Source: DATIVK01 sp035465955 (lineage in GTDB: Bacteria > Myxococcota > Myxococcia > Myxococcales > Anaeromyxobacteraceae). From it: DNA of 10,173 bases. The stretch spans positions 1-10,173 of the forward strand of contig DATIVK010000176.1 of NCBI GenBank assembly GCA_035465955.1, in the 5' to 3' direction. Positions 7,562-10,173 of this stretch are shown here, piece after piece. The notes beneath the pieces were generated by a model, which did no database searches, was not told the DNA's origin, and was given only the letters and a program-made list of their open reading frames with translations. Made by a program: the position numbers and the translations under genes. How positions within the stretch are numbered: the first letter of the stretch is position 1; each line of letters begins with the position of its first letter.

Positions 7562-8443
7562 GTGCTCCCCCTCCCCTTTGCGGCCCTCGCCACCCTCGCG
7601 CTCGCCGCGGCCCCCGCCGCGCCCTGGCAGCCGCTCGAGCCGGGGCTCGACCTCGGTCGCTTCGAGGGGCCCTCCGGCGGCGTCGGCGACGGGCTGATCA
7701 CGGTCATCCGCGTCGATCCCCGCCGGTTCGAGCTGCGGCTCCTCAACGCCTCCGCCCCCGGCGAGGGCTCCGCCCGGAGCGCCCGCGACTGGGCGATGCA
7801 CACCCGCGCGGTGGCCACCATCAACGCCGCGATGTACCAGGAGGACCTGAGGACGAGCGTCTCCCTCATGAGGACGCGCACGCACGTGAACCACCCGCGC
7901 CTCTCCCGCGATCGGACCGTGCTGGCGTTCGACCCCTCGGAGCCGGGGCTCCCGCCGCTCCGGATCATCGACCGCGACTGCGACGACCTGGACGCCGTGG
8001 GGCGGCGCTACGGCTCGCTCGTCCAGTCCATCCGGCTCGTCTCCTGCGGCCGCAAGAACGTCTGGACCCCCTCCGAGCGCCGCACCAGCGCCGCCGTCGT
8101 CGGCGTGGACGGCGCGGGGCGCCTGCTGCTGGTCCATGCCCGCACCGCCTGGCCGACCAGCGCCCTCGCCGACGCCCTCCTCGGCCTCCCGATCGACCTG
8201 CAGCGGGCCATGTACGTCGAGGGCGGTGCGGAGGCGCAGCTCTTCGTCGCCGCGGGCGGCCGTGAGCTCGAGCTGATCGGCGCGATCGACGGGCTCCCGG
8301 GCGTCGCGCAGAACTTCGACGCCTGGCCGGTCCCGAACGTGCTCGGCGTCTACCGGCGCCCCTCCCCCCTCCACGCCCCCGTCCCCCCGAGAACCGCCCC
8401 CGCGCGCCCCGTCGCCGGGGAGAAGGCGCGCCCCTCCCGATGA
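7562..8443 (+). CDS. Exported phosphodiester-glycosidase-like (DUF2233/NAGPA fold) protein
   Basis: The 293-residue protein has a signal peptide (residues 1-20, MLPLPFAALATLALAAAPAA), so it is probably secreted or periplasmic. The body resembles the phosphodiester glycosidase family, which includes the enzyme uncovering mannose 6-phosphate and bacterial cell-wall proteins. LITVIRVDPRRFELRLLNAS opens the fold. VATINAAMYQED (about 84-95) corresponds to the aINGgfF motif, and ERRTSAAVVGVDGAGRLLLV to the conserved Arg strand. ALADALLGLPIDLQRAMYVEGGAEAQL (in pieces, about 201-227) corresponds to the usual LDGGgSs loop, here with Glu220 instead of Asp. Cys140 and Cys162 could form a disulfide. The C-terminal tail of about 30 residues is Pro/Ala/Arg-rich and probably disordered. 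GTG 7562 is preceded by GGGGG. Its TGA overlaps the next gene's ATG (ATGA). The substrate is unknown. Confidence 0.72.
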   Translation: MLPLPFAALATLALAAAPAAPWQPLEPGLDLGRFEGPSGGVGDGLITVIRVDPRRFELRLLNASAPGEGSARSARDWAMHTRAVATINAAMYQEDLRTSVSLMRTRTHVNHPRLSRDRTVLAFDPSEPGLPPLRIIDRDCDDLDAVGRRYGSLVQSIRLVSCGRKNVWTPSERRTSAAVVGVDGAGRLLLVHARTAWPTSALADALLGLPIDLQRAMYVEGGAEAQLFVAAGGRELELIGAIDGLPGVAQNFDAWPVPNVLGVYRRPSPLHAPVPPRTAPARPVAGEKARPSR

Positions 8444-9168
8444 CGCTCGACGCCGAACACCTCCAGTCACCGGCGGCGCTCGCCGCCCTGGCCGCGCTGG
8501 CCGTGGCCTGCGGCGCGCTGGTCGTCGCCCTCCTGCGCGCCCGGCGGCGGATCCGCGACCTGGCGCTGACCGACAAGCTCACCGCCCTCGGCACGCGCAA
8601 GCTCATGGAGCGCGACCTGCCGCGCGAGATCGCCCGCGCCCGGCGCGAGGGTCACTTCCTGTTCGTGGCCGTCGCCGACGTCGATCGGCTGGAGCCCTAC
8701 AACCACGCCTTCGGCCGTCCCGCGGGGCACGCGCTCCTCGCGGGGATCGGCGCCGTGCTCCGGGGCGCGTTCCGCCGCCCCGGCGATCACGTCTTCCGGA
8801 GCGGCGGCGACCAGTTCACCTTCGCGTTCTCCACCGAGCATCGCTTCGACGGACCGTTCATGGCGGAGCGCGTCCGCGCACGGGTCGAGGAGCTCGACCG
8901 GCGCCACACCGCCAACGTGCCCTGGGAGCGCGTCACCGTCTCGATCGGGCTCGTCCGGATCGCGCCTGGCGCCGTGGCGCGCCTCGACGAGGTCGAGGCC
9001 AGGGCGCTCGAGGCGCTCGCCCTCGCCCGCAAGGAGGGGCGCAACCGCGTGGCCGGGCTGGACATCGACGGGGAGCGCTTCCAGACCCGCGACGGCATCG
9101 CGCTGGCACCCCGCCCCGCGGCCTCCCCCGCCGCGAGCGGCGCGCCGGCGGGCCGGAGCGACCCGTGA
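8440..9168 (+). CDS. Membrane GGDEF-domain protein with altered nucleotide-binding residues
   Basis: The 242-residue protein has one N-terminal membrane helix (about 12-33) and a GGDEF domain (about 40-210). TDKLTALGTRK matches the entry motif and Asp80 the metal Asp of PleD (D327). Asn88 matches the guanine-contacting N335. The signature reads S-G122-G-D-Q-F126, with Gln in place of the fourth-position Glu. The allosteric I-site RxxD is intact (Arg113-Asp116), five residues before GG as in PleD. The residue equivalent to PleD D344, the second guanine contact, is His97, and the FK pair is Leu84-Glu85. It may therefore be a weak or inactive diguanylate cyclase, a c-di-GMP receptor through the I-site, or an enzyme of altered specificity. 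The C-terminal 30 residues are Ala/Pro-rich. It overlaps its upstream neighbour by four bases and its downstream neighbour by one. Confidence 0.85.
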   Translation: MTLDAEHLQSPAALAALAALAVACGALVVALLRARRRIRDLALTDKLTALGTRKLMERDLPREIARARREGHFLFVAVADVDRLEPYNHAFGRPAGHALLAGIGAVLRGAFRRPGDHVFRSGGDQFTFAFSTEHRFDGPFMAERVRARVEELDRRHTANVPWERVTVSIGLVRIAPGAVARLDEVEARALEALALARKEGRNRVAGLDIDGERFQTRDGIALAPRPAASPAASGAPAGRSDP

Positions 9169-10173
9169 TGGGCCGCGCCCGGTGGGTCGCCACCTTCGCG
9201 CTGGCGCTGGCGGTGCTCGCCGGCGTCGCGGCGCTGCCGGCGTTCGAGGGCGCCCTCCCGCGCCTCTCCGCGGCGAAGGCGCGCGCGGCGACGCCCGGCC
9301 CATTCGGTCCCCTCCTCATCCCCGCGCCGCTCATCTCCCTCGGCAAGCGCGTGGTCACCAGCACCTCGGGCGGCGGCGCGCTCGTCGACGGCATCTACCG
9401 GACGGGCCCGAAGTGGGCGGGCGGCAAGCCCTCCGCGGCGCAGCCGGCCTGGGCCGCCATCGAGGTCGGGCGGGGGCCGTCCCGCCTCCTGCTCTCCTGG
9501 ACCTCCTCCGGGAACCACGACTACTGGGACCAGTTCTATGGCGCCCCGGTCGACTACCGGATCGAGGCCTCGGCCGACTCCTCCAACGGCCGCGACGGCA
9601 CCTGGAGCACCGTCGTCGACGTGAAGGACAACCCCGCGCACGCGCGCGCCCACTCCTTCCCGTTCGGCGGGATGCGCTGGGTGCGGATGGCGGTCACCCG
9701 CCTCCCGGAGAAGGTGAACGAGTGGGGGCTCTTCCTCGACGAGATCGAGCTCCGCGACCTCTCCGACGGCGGCAACGACGTCTGGGCCTTCCTGGGGGAC
9801 AGCATCACCTGCGAGACGGCCGACCGGGCCACCGCGCGCCGCCCCGCGTTCATGGACCAGATCGCGGCGCGTCACCCGGGGTACCGGCCCGCCACGATCA
9901 ACGTCGGGCTCGCCCGCTACAAGACCTTCGAGGTCCTCGCGAAGATCGACGAGCTCCTCGCGCTCAACCCGGACGCCCACGTCTGGGCGATCCTGATCGG
10001 CGCCAACGACGGCACGCCCGAGATGATGCGCGACGCGCTCGGGCCGCTGATCGAGCGGATCCGGGGCGCCGGGCGGATCCCGATCGTCGCGCGGATCATG
10101 TTCCAGACCAAGTACGGCCCCGACTTCGCCGCCCCGAAGAACGCCGCGCTCGACGCGGTCGTCCGGGCGGAGG
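9168..10173 (+). CDS. Exported SGNH/GDSL hydrolase with N-terminal carbohydrate-binding-like domain, 3'-truncated
   Basis: The reading frame opens at ATG 9168, sharing one base with the preceding TGA (TGATG), and is still open at the window end after 335 codons. Residues about 6-25 form a signal peptide or anchor. Residues about 60-200 look like a discoidin/galactose-binding beta-sandwich: YRIEASADSSN, WSTVVDV, then MRWVRMAVT and LFLDEIEL. The SGNH hydrolase domain follows: block I WAFLGDSIT with nucleophile Ser212, block II INVGLAR with Gly247, and block III GANDG with Asn280. The block V Asp-His would lie past the end. Family members are esterases, often deacetylases of polysaccharides. Linked to a binding module and an exported glycosidase-like neighbour, this one probably acts on an extracellular glycan; the exact substrate is not deducible. 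Confidence 0.85.
   Translation, partial: MGRARWVATFALALAVLAGVAALPAFEGALPRLSAAKARAATPGPFGPLLIPAPLISLGKRVVTSTSGGGALVDGIYRTGPKWAGGKPSAAQPAWAAIEVGRGPSRLLLSWTSSGNHDYWDQFYGAPVDYRIEASADSSNGRDGTWSTVVDVKDNPAHARAHSFPFGGMRWVRMAVTRLPEKVNEWGLFLDEIELRDLSDGGNDVWAFLGDSITCETADRATARRPAFMDQIAARHPGYRPATINVGLARYKTFEVLAKIDELLALNPDAHVWAILIGANDGTPEMMRDALGPLIERIRGAGRIPIVARIMFQTKYGPDFAAPKNAALDAVVRAE

Overview
The DNA is very G+C rich (about three quarters by eye), densely packed and free of rRNA, tRNA, CRISPR arrays or recognisable insertion sequences. GTG starts are common. Gene content (degenerate FHA protein, sensor-fused GT20 trehalose-6-phosphate synthase, GGDEF protein, exported hydrolases) fits a high-GC Gram-negative soil bacterium, most likely of the Myxococcota/deltaproteobacterial type. 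This is inference; no marker gene fixes the taxon. The window looks like ordinary core or lineage-specific chromosome, not a mobile island.

Layout: (1) 1-1384: the 3' part of a HIT-family hydrolase gene (+) meets an atypical SDR epimerase-like gene (-) tail to tail. Both stop codons lie inside or next to a REP-like palindrome. (2) 1385-3379: a small diverged FHA-domain gene (+), a 138-base leader, then nhaA (+). The leader ends in a 13-position near-perfect hairpin that buries the nhaA Shine-Dalgarno sequence. A second upstream segment can compete for the anti-Shine-Dalgarno strand, as in a translational riboswitch. (3) 3402-7463 (-): a two-gene unit, pgm (phosphoglucomutase) followed by a membrane-anchored, sensor-fused GT20 synthase. 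The short intercistronic region contains interleaved inverted repeats and a 9-bp palindrome. (4) 7562-10173 (+): a translationally coupled trio of exported phosphodiester-glycosidase-like protein, one-pass membrane GGDEF protein and exported SGNH/GDSL hydrolase, the last cut off by the window end.

How the parts may work together: Pgm interconverts glucose 6-phosphate and glucose 1-phosphate, the precursor of UDP-glucose. These supply the two usual substrates of a GT20 trehalose-6-phosphate synthase, so pgm plus this synthase is a plausible osmoprotectant module. NhaA next door exports Na+/Li+ in exchange for H+, so the middle of the window is themed on salt and osmotic stress. This is inferred from neighbourhood only. 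The last trio combines two predicted exported enzymes with a cyclic-dinucleotide-type domain and suggests a cell-surface or exopolysaccharide function.

Most promising novelty: the nhaA leader as a candidate cation-responsive RNA switch. Next are the altered nucleotide-recognition position in the GGDEF protein and the coupled glycosidase-GGDEF-SGNH operon.
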